The position numbers and the translations under genes were made by a program. From Paramecium octaurelia (taxonomy: Eukaryota > Ciliophora > Oligohymenophorea > Peniculida > Parameciidae): a stretch of DNA of 41,522 nt. The notes under the pieces were generated by a model. It made no database searches and was not told the origin of the DNA. It was given only the letters and a program-made list of their open reading frames with translations. Where the stretch lies: the NCBI GenBank assembly GCA_905182995.1, contig CAJJDP010000172.1, positions 72,922 through 114,443 of the forward strand, given 5' to 3'. This document shows positions 23,276 to 35,117 of this stretch, in pieces. The stretch's first letter is position 1; each line of letters begins with the position of its first letter.

Positions 23276-25115
23276 TTAAGCATAGTATCAAGAGCTATTA
23301 GTTGTTTTAGCCTGCTTTAATCGGTTATTAACATTTATAGCATCTCAAAGATATACTCTTTAAAACTTCCCTTTTTATTACTTCAATATAAATTTAAGGA
23401 GAAATATTTCGTTTTAGATACTCTTTATAATTTTTTAGCGGTTTCTGGCAAATATAACAATTAATTCCAGAAAAATTAAAGCTTTCCTATGCTTAGACAT
23501 TTAAATTCTGTTAAAAACAAAAAGAATGAGCCTTAACATAGCAACAAGGAGTGATAATGGCTTCATCTGAAAATAAATTATAATTTTTATAGCATATTTT
23601 GCATTCTTGAAAATCCTACTATCTCGACCTAATAAAATTATTTGAAATAATGCTAAGTGTTTGTATCTTCATCATCTCTTCATCCTATTATGTGCTTTCG
23701 TTAAGATTCTCTGTAAGGATTTCATCTATTTCCTCTGTATTTTATTGAGTGAATGCACTCAAGTTATTCTAAAAAGAGGGAACCTCAATTTATTTAAATG
23801 AATTTGAAAATTCAGAATAATCAATTTAAATTTTTTTCGGTGATATGTTGTTTATTATATCTACGGTATCTTAATTTGATAATAGAAATTAATACCTAAT
23901 TCTACTTCGAAAATTTTTACTAGCTATTATTTCTAAAACAAATCATAATTTATTATATTCGCTAATTCTTATTCTAATTTCTGATAAAATAAATAATCAA
24001 GATTATCTTGTCTCACTTTTTACTCAAAAATATGTTTATTTGAATCGTTTTAACTTAATAACTCTATCATTTTTTCAACTTATTCTTCATCGAACTCAAA
24101 TATTTATTTATTCTCTGATTTAATAACATCTTTAATGTCTTATTTATTCTTAATTAACTGTTCATCAATTGAGATCAACATTTATTATAATTAAGCGTTA
24201 AGTTAGTCTTTTAATTGCTTGATTTCTTAGATAGCTATATTGAATTTTATTTTCCTTTGTAAATTGTGTTTAGAAATTAAGTCCTCTTATTGTACCATCA
24301 TTTAATTCCATATTTTATTTGCTTCTTTTAAACTGACATATTAGATTGGATTTTCTTCAATACATTCTACACACGCTAGCCTACTAAATTCTGGCTCTTT
24401 TTATTTAAGATTCAGCATAATTATTTCCTTATTATGTCTATTGCATAGATAATTGAGGCAAGGGGTTTTCTAATTAAAGAATGCATCTTACATGTTATTC
24501 AACTGCAGGTATGTTAGTGAAATTCATTTATTAGATGATTGGTTTATTGGATTTAATCTAATCTATTAATTCAATAATCTAGCTAAAATACCACGATTGT
24601 TATAAAGATTAAAGCGCATCTTAGATTAATTATACAAATGCCAAGTCTTTATCTCTTTATGTTGTTTCTGTTGGTATTTTACAACTAAAGTTTCCGATAT
24701 AATTTTTTGTAAGAATTTAAATATCTTCATCATAATTTTGAGTTTCTTGTTTTATTTCCTTTGATTCTATTACATTTTGGATCTAATCTATTTATTGATC
24801 AATCAAATTATGCATTTTTCCAAGTTCTGTCTTTATGTAATTTTTAAATGACTTTATAGATGATTATAATTATTTAAAAATATTAAGTCTTAGTAAATTT
24901 TCTTCCTTCTCAACATTTTAGGATTGTGTTCTCATGCTTTAAATCATTTCTGTTGCATCATTGAGCAATTTTATATTTTTATTATCAACTTTTTCTGTTA
25001 AGCACCTTGCGCATAAGTATTGTTCATCAATCCCAGTTTAGGATTTCAAATCGACTGCTATAATCTTTAATTTGTGGATTTAACAAATTTTCTTTTTGTT
25101 TTTTGTTGTTTGCAT
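22836..25115 (-). CDS. RBR-like (RING1-IBR-RING2) protein with two N-terminal zinc modules, 743 aa
   Basis: Reverse ATG at 25113-25115 (MQTTKNKKK), TGA at 22836-22838. Removing introns of 22 and 26 nt gives exactly 744 codons with stop. Zinc module 1: C11, H14, C35, C38. Zinc module 2, just after intron 1: C217, H220 (CNRHNKEIIML), C241, C244. Coiled coil fills much of 40-205 and 250-400. RING1 starts with CKIC at about 489 and includes PCC, AHSFC and CYIC. A good IBR follows (CYKC...CLNC-x4-CNLC...H...C). RING2 starts with CPIC (647-650), then YDNKSNHVSCFAC, CLCGDC and a late HYHRVDC. RBR proteins are ubiquitin E3 ligases using a RING2 Cys; here the corresponding residue is Ser660, and the RING1 ligand set is also irregular. 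It may be an inactive or non-canonical RBR. Architecture is firm, activity is inference. Confidence 0.88.
23870..23895 (-). other. 26-nt intron 2 of the RBR gene
   Basis: On the coding strand it starts GTATTAATTT and ends CAAATTAAG. Splicing joins GAATTAG to ATACCGTAG (...E-L-D-T-V-D-I...) and restores the frame into the RBR domains; without it the upstream frame meets a TGA near 23770. The AAG 3' end is less typical than TAG, so the exact acceptor is less certain than for intron 1. Confidence 0.6.
24470..24491 (-). other. 22-nt intron 1 of the RBR gene
   Basis: On the coding strand it starts GTAAGATGC and ends TTTAATTAG, a textbook Paramecium-size intron. Its removal joins ...AVEQH to KTPCLNYLCNRH and completes the second zinc module. 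Unspliced, the first-exon frame runs to a TGA about 100 bases later. Confidence 0.85.
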
Positions 25116-25271
25116 ATTATATTTTGATAATTTAAATATTGAAAAATTTCAATTAATTAATTCTAATTCTGAAATTTAATGAGATAGTATGAAATCATTT
25201 GTTCTAGAAACATAAAATGGGGTTCAGAGTAATTTTATAAAGCAAATAGAAGTAAATTTTGGTAATTAAAN

Positions 25272-26550
25272 TCGGTGATATGTTGTTTATTATATCTACG
25301 GTATCTTAATTTGATAATAGAAATTAATACCTAATTCTACTTCGAAAATTTTTACTAGCTATTATTTCTAAAACAAATCATAATTTATTATATTCGCTAA
25401 TTCTTATTCTAATTTCTGATAAAATAAATAATCAAGATTATCTTGTCTCACTTTTTACTCAAAAATATGTTTATTTGAATCGTTTTAACTTAATAACTCT
25501 ATCATTTTTTCAACTTATTCTTCATCGAACTCAAATATTTATTTATTCTCTGATTTAATAACATCTTTAATGTCTTATTTATTCTTAATTAACTGTTCAT
25601 CAATTGAGATCAACATTTATTATAATTAAGCGTTAAGTTAGTCTTTTAATTGCTTGATTTCTTAGATAGCTATATTGAATTTTATTTTCCTTTGTAAATT
25701 GTGTTTAGAAATTAAGTCCTCTTATTGTACCATCATTTAATTCCATATTTTATTTGCTTCTTTTAAACTGACATATTAGATTGGATTTTCTTCAATACAT
25801 TCTACACACGCTAGCCTACTAAATTCTGGCTCTTTTTATTTAAGATTCAGCATAATTATTTCCTTATTATGTCTATTGCATAGATAATTGAGGCAAGGGG
25901 TTTTCTAATTAAAGAATGCATCTTACATGTTATTCAACTGCAGGTATGTTAGTGAAATTCATTTATTAGATGATTGGTTTATTGGATTTAATCTAATCTA
26001 TTAATTCAATAATCTAGCTAAAATACCACGATTGTTATAAAGATTAAAGCGCATCTTAGATTAATTATACAAATGCCAAGTCTTTATCTCTTTATGTTGT
26101 TTCTGTTGGTATTTTACAACTAAAGTTTCCGATATAATTTTTTGTAAGAATTTAAATATCTTCATCATAATTTTGAGTTTCTTGTTTTATTTCCTTTGAT
26201 TCTATTACATTTTGGATCTAATCTATTTATTGATCAATCAAATTATGCATTTTTCCAAGTTCTGTCTTTATGTAATTTTTAAATGACTTTATAGATGATT
26301 ATAATTATTTAAAAATATTAAGTCTTAGTAAATTTTCTTCCTTCTCAACATTTTAGGATTGTGTTCTCATGCTTTAAATCATTTCTGTTGCATCATTGAG
26401 CAATTTTATATTTTTATTATCAACTTTTTCTGTTAAGCACCTTGCGCATAAGTATTGTTCATCAATCCCAGTTTAGGATTTCAAATCGACTGCTATAATC
26501 TTTAATTTGTGGATTTAACAAATTTTCTTTTTGTTTTTTGTTGTTTGCAT
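25272..26550 (-). pseudogene. Extra 5' fragment of the RBR gene (probable assembly copy)
   Basis: Identical by eye to 23837-25115, with the start codon at 26548-26550, cut at the N at 25271. It carries both zinc modules and the coiled coil but no RBR domains. Best explained as the overlapping end of the next contig. Confidence 0.85.
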
Positions 26551-26705
26551 ATTATATTTTGATAATTTAAATATTGAAAAATTTCAATTAATTAATTCTA
26601 ATTCTGAAATTTAATGAGATAGTATGAAATCATTTGTTCTAGAAACATAAAATGGGGTTCAGAGTAATTTTATAAAGCAAATAGAAGTAAATTTTGGTAA
26701 TTAAA
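25272..26705 (+). repeat. Direct repeat pair C, second copy
   Basis: Second copy of 23837-25270, after the single N at 25271. It runs on into unique sequence upstream of the RBR start codon. Confidence 0.9.
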
Positions 26706-28392
26706 TCTATGAAGACGTCATCCATCAAAGATTATTTGAAAACTTGAAACCATCTGGCTAATCATGCTGCCTCATTGTAGCAAAAAATGGACTGCATTTT
26801 TGGTTGAAGACAAGGTTATAAAATTATATATATTGATAAAGTTACTATATAAAAGAAACATGCCTTTTAAATTAAGAATATAAATTAAAACTAAACAGTT
26901 TGAAATACATTTTCTCCGAAAAATATATAAAGATATATATATTACTCATTCAGAGTTACTTGAATTTTAATAATTATATTAACGAATATAATTCACAGCA
27001 AAATAAAATTAGATTTCAAAATAAATTAATTCTAAATTGGTTCAAACGGAACTAAATTAGTAAGAATATTTTATAATAATATCAATAAAATGAGTAAAAA
27101 GCAAGTCATTATGATTTTGAAAGAAAATTTTAGAATTTGAAATACATTGTTTTAAAATGGCGTGGTAGATGCCTTTTGTATTCTACTAAAGGATTTTTAT
27201 TTAAGGAAATTAAAGTCTTGCATACCAGCCTTAATTTTCAACTCGGTTTAAATAACAGAACAAAGAAATTTAGGCTAGATCAAAAAGTTGAAAAACTTAA
27301 CTTAGAATATTACCTATTATTTTTAATTATTTCAAAATAATAGCTATTATGCACTCATCCATCTTAAGTTTATGTGCAAGCAATCAATCAATGATTATGA
27401 ATAACATTAAAGGCATCATTTTTATAAATTGGTGTTGACCCATTTTAAGAAAAAAAATAAAGTCAAATTTATAATATTTAATTTGCAGGTGATATCTAAA
27501 AACAGCATAAAATATTTATAAATAATCTAGAATTGGATAATTAATATTATGAAATTAAAATATTTTAGGCGATGTACTTAAAAATGGGAAATTTTTGATT
27601 TATAATTATTAGCCTTAAAAATTTAGAGTGATTAAGAAAATTCAGTATTTATTGTCTGTTATTTATTGCTGAACTATTAGTTTAAATAAACTATCATGCT
27701 AGTTACCATTTTGAAGAAAAGTCTAAATGGTTGTCAAATAAAATTTGAGAACCTTATAAAAAAGATATTTAGATACACTTACATCTGCTCAATTAAAACA
27801 AATATTATTATATTAATTCTAATATCAAAATACTAGAATTTACAAAAATATTAATTAAAAAAATAGTATTATTTGTGCAGAATTTTGTGGTTTGATAAAT
27901 CTTAGTAATTGATTGTTAATATATATCTCTAGTTGAATAAATTTTACTTAAATACTTTCGAATAGTGCACGAACTAATTAAAATAATTATTTAAACCTTT
28001 AGAATTGTGATATTCAACATTTTATGGATCTAATTAAATTGATATTATGATAATAAAATCTAAGCAACTCTATTGTCTCTATAACATAGATCACCGAATT
28101 TGAAACATTGCTAAAGAATCTTAAAATACAAGAAGCAATCTTCATTTTTCTTTTTCAAATTTTTGAGTTATTAATCTCCAGCCATGCATGCAGAGACATT
28201 TATAATAAGATAGAGCTGGATAAGTGTAGTATCTAAATGCAATTATATTTTTGTGTTAAAAGTATCACATGCTCAATGCCTTGCTAATATCAATTTAAAT
28301 TGAATCCAGACTAATCCTTAATTACAATAAGGAAATTATTTGGTTTTTACAAAATTATACAAAATTATTACCTTAATGCTTAAATAGTATTT
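26706..28392. other. AT-rich region, no gene supported
   Basis: Upstream of the RBR gene. The frame at 27137-27340 has no TAA/TAG for 67 codons and stays open to about 27400 in the ciliate code, but it lacks a nearby ATG and any motif, so I do not call it a gene. The first 155 bases or so upstream of the RBR ATG should hold its promoter; no element can be named. Confidence 0.4.
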
Positions 28393-28776
28393 TCAAAAAG
28401 CCTGCAAGTTAAGTAATCTTATACAAAATAACTTCCATCATTAGTTAATGCTAGATATCAATTCATCAAATTATAATATAAAGTATGGCTTTAATTTATG
28501 TAGTTCCTTCAACATTTATTCTACCAATTCCACATCAAATTTAAGTCATTTTTATTTAATTTTTACTCAATTCTTTTGGTCTTCTTATATCATTTAGAGT
28601 TTCTTTTTAAATCCGATTATTATATTAACTGCTTCAAAATTTTCCAAGCAAATAGCACATAGAAGACAATCCTCTGTCTTTATATTATTTTATAAATAAG
28701 CATTTGAATAAGTTGCGTATGCTTGTTGTTGCTACTGAAATTATTATTCTAATTTTATAATCTTTGTTAAAACATA
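28393..28776 (-). pseudogene. Broken paralogue fragment: Cys-pair plus coiled coil
   Basis: The reverse frame runs from just after a TGA at 28777-28779 to a TGA at 28393-28395, with internal TGAs at 28567, 28546 and 28438. The translation is Gln-rich (QQFQQQQQAYATYS), then DCLLCAICLENF, a C-x2-C like the second half of the zinc module, then coiled-coil sequence (ELVEQMLKELHKLKP). Order and style match the N-terminal parts of the TLDc and RBR genes here, although the C-x2-H half is not seen. Three in-frame TGAs in 128 codons mark it as decayed. Confidence 0.45.
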
Positions 28777-29002
28777 TCAAATAATTATTATTAATGCAAA
28801 ATTTCTATAATTAATTCAGTGCTTATTGATATCAATTAACTTATAGCGACCGATTTTTTAAAATTTAATCCGAAAATATTAAAATATGTAAACCAAAGTA
28901 TATTCTTTTAATTTAACTCTGGTATAATATTAAATATGCAGTTTTTAATTATAAGGATTGATTTTTCATTATTTTCAAAGTAAAGATTTTTAAAATATCA
29001 TT

Positions 29003-29935
29003 TCACATAGGCAATAAAAGTATTAATTTTTAATAAAGTATTGTTAAGTAGTTTACAGTTTCATAGTAAATTATTTGATCTGCTTTACTTATTTTCTTTT
29101 GAGTATAATGTATGAGTTTTGTAGCTAGAAATTTGCAACTTAAAGGATAGTTATAATCTTATTAATAATAGGCTGCCGAATATTTTTCTTCCGTACTTTG
29201 CTTCTGAAGTACAATTTATTTCTTCTGCCTTGTTATAATACTACTTTAGAGTCTGTAATGATCCAAACATTAATAATTTGTAAATAATTCTGAAACAGTG
29301 CTGCAATTCTTAACTTTAAATTGATTTTATGTTATCATTTTTTACCCGAATTGCCTTTTACTCGCGATAAAGTTTATTTTCGACATTTCGACACAACTTT
29401 CTTTGGACAATTTTCTCCATAAGTTAAAGAACACCAATGGTTTATCCTCATTTATGAATAATTTTGAACAATTATATATTTTTCCGACCTTTTCAGCATA
29501 TTAACTAAATTTTGAAATCTAAAATAAATTACCTTCTCTTTATTTACTTTATATGCATAAAAATTATGAAAATATTATGAAACAGACTATCATAATATTT
29601 CTAGCTTATAGAACATCTGCCTAGACTTGGTTTGCATAATAAAAATTTCTAAATCCTTAGGTAATGCTTCAACATATTGGCTCATTTAATCTTTAAATTT
29701 AATCTGATATTATCTAAGCAATTTTTATTGCATCTGTCTTCCCCTTAAATTTTAACCTTTGATCTAGCTACTTTTCAAGCATCTCTTCGAATATATCTAT
29801 GATAATGACATAAGAAATACTTAGGAAACCTTCTAGTATAAATGACTCTCTCACCACATAATCAAAATAACGAAAAATACCAAACTATATACATTATAAT
29901 TTCTGATGCTTATTGGGTTTAGTATGAGGTAAGAT
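29003..29935 (-). pseudogene. Long reverse frame with one TGA, unidentified
   Basis: Between TGAs at 29936 and 29003 the reverse frame is open for about 310 codons apart from one TGA at 29669-29671. The translation is protein-like (ESFILEGFLSISYVIIIDIF; a hydrophobic stretch IMIVCFIIFSQFLCI; PLVFFNLWRKLSKESC). In DNA with about one TGA per 60 codons per frame this is longer than usual for chance. A second reverse frame over the same stretch is also rather open (MSQYVEALPKDLEIFIMQ), so the true frame could switch. No start codon is evident and no family is recognised. Confidence 0.35.
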
Positions 29936-29938
29936 TCA

Positions 29939-31196
29939 TTGGTTAAACTAACAAATTAATGGATAACCCAAATTAATTTACTCTATAGTTTCATATTAAT
30001 ATGATAGTTGAATAGACATATTAGCTTTAAAAATGCCGAATTCTAAATATCTGATTCGCACTTAGATTAATTGATAATTTCTAAAAATTAATTACGCCCT
30101 TAAGCTTCTAAAAGAAGTTGATCTCATTTGATTATTAATTGAATGTGGTTCATGCACTTGTGATATAGATAATGTTTATTTAGTTCATTTAAATTTTCAT
30201 ATAAAAGGTTAAAATATCAATGAATCTATATAGGATTCTTAGATAATATGAAAGCAATGCATAAGTAAGTTCTATGTGCTAAGTTGAATTTGGAAGTAAC
30301 TAAATTTGCGATTCCAACTAAGATACCTTTAAAAAGCTACACCTTCAGCCCTTAAAAATGGCCTCCTTAGATACCATTTAATCAGAATTCTAGATTCAGT
30401 ATTGGTTCAAATTCTAACAGTGTGTTAATTTAATTTCTCAGAATATCAGTCTGTTTAAATCTTTCAGAGGATCGAAAACTGATTTATTCAAACAATCAAT
30501 CAGATTTTTTAAAATATATTTTTTTATATTTATAAAGAAGCAGTATTGTTTTTTTTAAATTAAGTATATTGAATTCGAATCTAAAAAAGCAGTATATCTT
30601 TAAAAAAAATACAATTTCACTATAATTTGATATTGATGTTATTATAAATTAGCTAAATCCTCAAAGTAAGCAAAATTAAGAGTTAGTTAACAAACTTATC
30701 TAAAGACTTGCCAGAAATAACAAAATAATGGTAGAATCAATGTTCATTGCATCAAATAATCATTATTACTTTAAATGATATGTCAAAAAATCAATATCGA
30801 GTATTAAATTTCTTATTATTTCCAGTTAGAGTAACTTAAAAAACTCAATTATAAATGTGTCCTTGCTTATAAGCTTATTCTATTTATCTAACAATTGCTA
30901 AGTAGAACTCTCTTCAAATATTCTTTTCAAATTAATTACTTTATAAAAACTAAAGCCTAAGAAATGCTCATTTGGCTTAAAAACTCTCTAAGCCATATTC
31001 TTCATTAAGCACTCTCGCTTAATTCTAACCACATAAGTCTTGATAACTTTAGTTAGTATTGATTAATATTCAGAAACTGTTTACAAAGAATGAATCAAAA
31101 ATACTTAAAGATACAAGCTTAAAAAGAAATACTAAGGAGCTTAGATATTTTTTAAAGAAGTTTATAGGCTTAATCAAATAATTAACAAGCCAAAAA
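29939..31196. other. Mostly non-coding or decayed
   Basis: AT-rich. Short protein-like pieces occur (forward at about 30850-31090, ILFKLITLQKLKPKKCSFG) but no frame long enough or motif clear enough to call a gene. Confidence 0.35.
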
Positions 31197-32514
31197 TTAA
31201 AAGCATCAAATAAAATTATGCACTACAATAAAAAGATTGTATTTATTCTGATTTTAATATATACACATTCTTAATATAAAATTATTCTTCCTGATTATAT
31301 TATTATTTCAAAAAATAACTCTCTTTCTGACAATTCTTTCATTGCCAAGCCCACATGAGTCTAACTCACCATTATCCAAAATGAAATCCGCTGCAATATT
31401 TTTCACCAAAATGATAGTATTTAATTTATTCTTAAAAAGTATACTCTATTTGTATGAATTTATCCGGCTAAAACAAAAGGAGTAACCTCCAAATTACATG
31501 ATTATAAAGACTTCTGTTATTAATCAGTTTGCTTTCTTAATAAATTCAAAAATCCTTTTCGTCTGTTAGTAACTATTTTATTAATTTTAAAAGAAGGTTT
31601 TGAGGATTCTTGTGATGCCATTTGTTTAGGATATGATTTTTGATTATATTCGTAAACTTATTTAGTCTAAGAAACTAATTAGTGATGATGCTTCAATTGT
31701 ATAATCATGTTCAAACCATCAGAAAATATTAAAATACGCTTTTACCTTTAATTTTGAATCGGACTTAAATTTTAAATGATAGGACAAAAAATTATAATAT
31801 GAATATCAGAATAAAATGTTATTATATCGTCCGGGTAGAAACCCTTTCTTGGATAAATAGAGAATAAATTACTCCAGGAAGAAAATTGAAAGGAGTCAGA
31901 AGTCTTGTGCCAACACTATATAAGGCTTAGTATGGAGGAAAAATCATAAGATAAACTTTAAGAATTTTAGTAACACGAGGGAGGAGAAGAATAAGGAAGG
32001 AATCATCAAAAGAATGAAATATTACTGGATGGATGGCCGTCAAAGTGACTTAGAGAGTTTTTTGAGGAGGTAATGAAGGAGATGAAAATTAAACCAGCAG
32101 GGGATGGAAGATAGGGCCAAACATAAAGTTTTAGGGGTTCCAATTATTATTTCTCCGATATTGATGCGATCATACTATTCTTGCATGTTCTTAACAACAG
32201 GATTTAGTAAAACTTTAGAAAAAATCAGAAATCTAAGAGAATATCGGGCAAAAATTAAGAGTAGGAATAAAATAGGGATTATGAATAAGCAAACGAAAAG
32301 CCTTTGAATATATTCCTCGCTTTTTCTTATATGCTTACTTTTCCAAAAATATTTCTACAATCTTAGATAATCCTAAAGTTATCTGACAACATCAGTTTTG
32401 TTCAAATATCATAACCATTATGTATAAAACTATGGAGTTACATTTAAATAAGATTCTAAAATAGATTAATAAGAAATGAAGTAAAATAAGCTAACAATTG
32501 AAAAAAAAAAAAAA
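31197..32514 (+). repeat. Direct repeat pair D (partner 32516 to about 33834)
   Basis: About 1318 bases ending in a run of A's just before the N at 32515 recur after it with an offset of 1319. Near the end one copy reads ctaacaattg and the other ctaacaaattg, a single-base difference beside the poly-A run, as expected at a low-quality contig end. Confidence 0.9.
31830..32307 (+). pseudogene. GC-richer decayed coding block, unidentified
   Basis: Purine-rich, less AT-rich than its flanks. All three forward frames give protein-like stretches: TPGRKLKGVRSLVPTLYKAQ (about 31870-31930), KRMKYYWMDGRQSDLESF (about 32010-32070), and a frame from ATG 32104 with 67 codons free of all three stops (MEDRAKHKVLGVPIIISP). 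TGAs and frame changes interrupt them. Composition and decay resemble the blocks at 10.3-12.0 and 13.8-16.2 kb. A transposon relic is possible but no catalytic motif is visible. Duplicated at about 33149-33626 by repeat pair D. Confidence 0.3.
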
Positions 32515-32515
32515 N

Positions 32516-33834
32516 TTAAAAGCATCAAATAAAATTATGCACTACAATAAAAAGATTGTATTTATTCTGATTTTAATATATACACATTCTTAATATAAAA
32601 TTATTCTTCCTGATTATATTATTATTTCAAAAAATAACTCTCTTTCTGACAATTCTTTCATTGCCAAGCCCACATGAGTCTAACTCACCATTATCCAAAA
32701 TGAAATCCGCTGCAATATTTTTCACCAAAATGATAGTATTTAATTTATTCTTAAAAAGTATACTCTATTTGTATGAATTTATCCGGCTAAAACAAAAGGA
32801 GTAACCTCCAAATTACATGATTATAAAGACTTCTGTTATTAATCAGTTTGCTTTCTTAATAAATTCAAAAATCCTTTTCGTCTGTTAGTAACTATTTTAT
32901 TAATTTTAAAAGAAGGTTTTGAGGATTCTTGTGATGCCATTTGTTTAGGATATGATTTTTGATTATATTCGTAAACTTATTTAGTCTAAGAAACTAATTA
33001 GTGATGATGCTTCAATTGTATAATCATGTTCAAACCATCAGAAAATATTAAAATACGCTTTTACCTTTAATTTTGAATCGGACTTAAATTTTAAATGATA
33101 GGACAAAAAATTATAATATGAATATCAGAATAAAATGTTATTATATCGTCCGGGTAGAAACCCTTTCTTGGATAAATAGAGAATAAATTACTCCAGGAAG
33201 AAAATTGAAAGGAGTCAGAAGTCTTGTGCCAACACTATATAAGGCTTAGTATGGAGGAAAAATCATAAGATAAACTTTAAGAATTTTAGTAACACGAGGG
33301 AGGAGAAGAATAAGGAAGGAATCATCAAAAGAATGAAATATTACTGGATGGATGGCCGTCAAAGTGACTTAGAGAGTTTTTTGAGGAGGTAATGAAGGAG
33401 ATGAAAATTAAACCAGCAGGGGATGGAAGATAGGGCCAAACATAAAGTTTTAGGGGTTCCAATTATTATTTCTCCGATATTGATGCGATCATACTATTCT
33501 TGCATGTTCTTAACAACAGGATTTAGTAAAACTTTAGAAAAAATCAGAAATCTAAGAGAATATCGGGCAAAAATTAAGAGTAGGAATAAAATAGGGATTA
33601 TGAATAAGCAAACGAAAAGCCTTTGAATATATTCCTCGCTTTTTCTTATATGCTTACTTTTCCAAAAATATTTCTACAATCTTAGATAATCCTAAAGTTA
33701 TCTGACAACATCAGTTTTGTTCAAATATCATAACCATTATGTATAAAACTATGGAGTTACATTTAAATAAGATTCTAAAATAGATTAATAAGAAATGAAG
33801 TAAAATAAGCTAACAAATTGAAAAAAAAAAAAAA
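32516..33834 (+). repeat. Direct repeat pair D, second copy
   Basis: Second copy of 31197-32514, ending in a run of about 15 A's, after which unique sequence continues (gtttaagctt...). Confidence 0.9.
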
Positions 33835-33894
33835 AGTTTAAGCTTAAAATTATATAAAACACAGAACTCACAACCTTTTCATTAAAAGATTCTA

Positions 33895-34284
33895 TTAGGT
33901 AAATGTAAAAACTGCCAAAACAAGGATGGAGATCAAAATTGCTAGTTCTAAAGAAGCTATATCTCAATAAGAGTTAAAAAATTAAAAATCTTCTAAGATA
34001 GTTTTGAATCTTTTCTTTTTGATTAGTTAACTATAAAATATAAACAATTCAATAATTTATAGCCAGTTTGGATGTCTTTTTTTATTCAAGCCTATATTGA
34101 TCACTGGCAGTATAAATAGAAAATCAGAATAAACTCAGCTTTCATTCATTACTGCCATTCTACCAAAATTTTAATCTCTAATGAAAATCAAGCAAATTAG
34201 AAAAACTTATCAAATTAATTTAATATATTTTAAAATCTCAATTACAAAAATACTTTTGCTTCTTTTCTAAATAATCAAAATTGA
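33895..34284 (+). other. Open stretch of 129 codons, coding status uncertain
   Basis: This forward frame is open to TGA 34282-34284. It begins around GKCKNCQNKDGDQNC and continues with mixed aromatic/basic sequence (PVWMSFFIQAYIDHWQYKQK). There is no ATG near its start, so if real it is an internal fragment or a later exon of a decayed gene. No family is assigned. Confidence 0.25.
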
Positions 34285-35117
34285 TTGACTTTTTTGGCAT
34301 AATATCTTCGGTTTCGCGGTAGTTTCTCTCTGCATTTAACCACTTCATATAAAATGATCTAAATTTCCAAAGTTTTTCAGAGAATCCTGATAAATTCTTA
34401 ATTAAAATTTGGAAGTTCAGCGTTTACTAATTCTCTCTTCTCTGCTAATCATATTTCAGATCATTTGTATATTTATATATAATAATTTTACACTTAAAAT
34501 CAATAAGATATAAGATTCAAGGAATTTTTGAAATGAAGTAACGAAACAAAATCATGTTCGAATTTTGTTAAATTTTGATTAAATTTCAAATATCTAAAAG
34601 AAAATTCTAGACTGATACTAAATTATAAATTATATTGATAGATTCTTACACATGAAATTCATATCTGGAATTATTTATAAGACTTTTGGAGACTTATAAA
34701 TAATATAATAAGATAAAAATCAAATAATTAAAGAAGACTTTGCATTTTTTGGCCTAAATTAAATTTAGTACTCTGATGAATGATAATATAGATGATAAGA
34801 ATATTTGAATACAATTAAATGATGTCTCACACTATTTAATAAAAGAGATAATTTTAATATCAATAAGTAAATAATACTCAAACATGGGCAAGGTTGGACC
34901 TATGAAAAATGCAACCTATACATATTCACAATTCAGGTTTACTTAAAAATTAGACAAGAATTATGAAAATTAATTGAGAATTAGTAAGTTAGAAAAAATG
35001 TGAAATAATAACCTCAGAAGGTTTTATGAAATTTTAAAAGCAAATAATCACCTTTAAATTAAAAATATTCTCTTTTTCAATAAGTTTATAATCTTATTTT
35101 TTTAAACTATCATTCTG
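34285..35117. other. AT-rich spacer, no gene supported
   Basis: Contains a few moderately open frames but nothing with a start codon or a recognisable motif. Confidence 0.4.

Larger units (their letters stand above)
23837..25270 (+). repeat. Direct repeat pair C (partner 25272-26705)
   Basis: The 1434 bases before the N at 25271 recur after it with an offset of 1435 and no difference seen by eye. They contain the first half of the RBR gene and its upstream region. Confidence 0.9.

Noticed and set aside
29600..29940. Possible cyclic-nucleotide-gated channel linker or TBC domain in reverse frames
   Set aside because: Only loose composition similarity; no pore signature, nucleotide-binding motif or TBC fingerprint was found.
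33785..33967. 60-codon reverse Phe-rich frame
   Set aside because: Created by the poly-A run and the adjoining AT-rich sequence; no motif.
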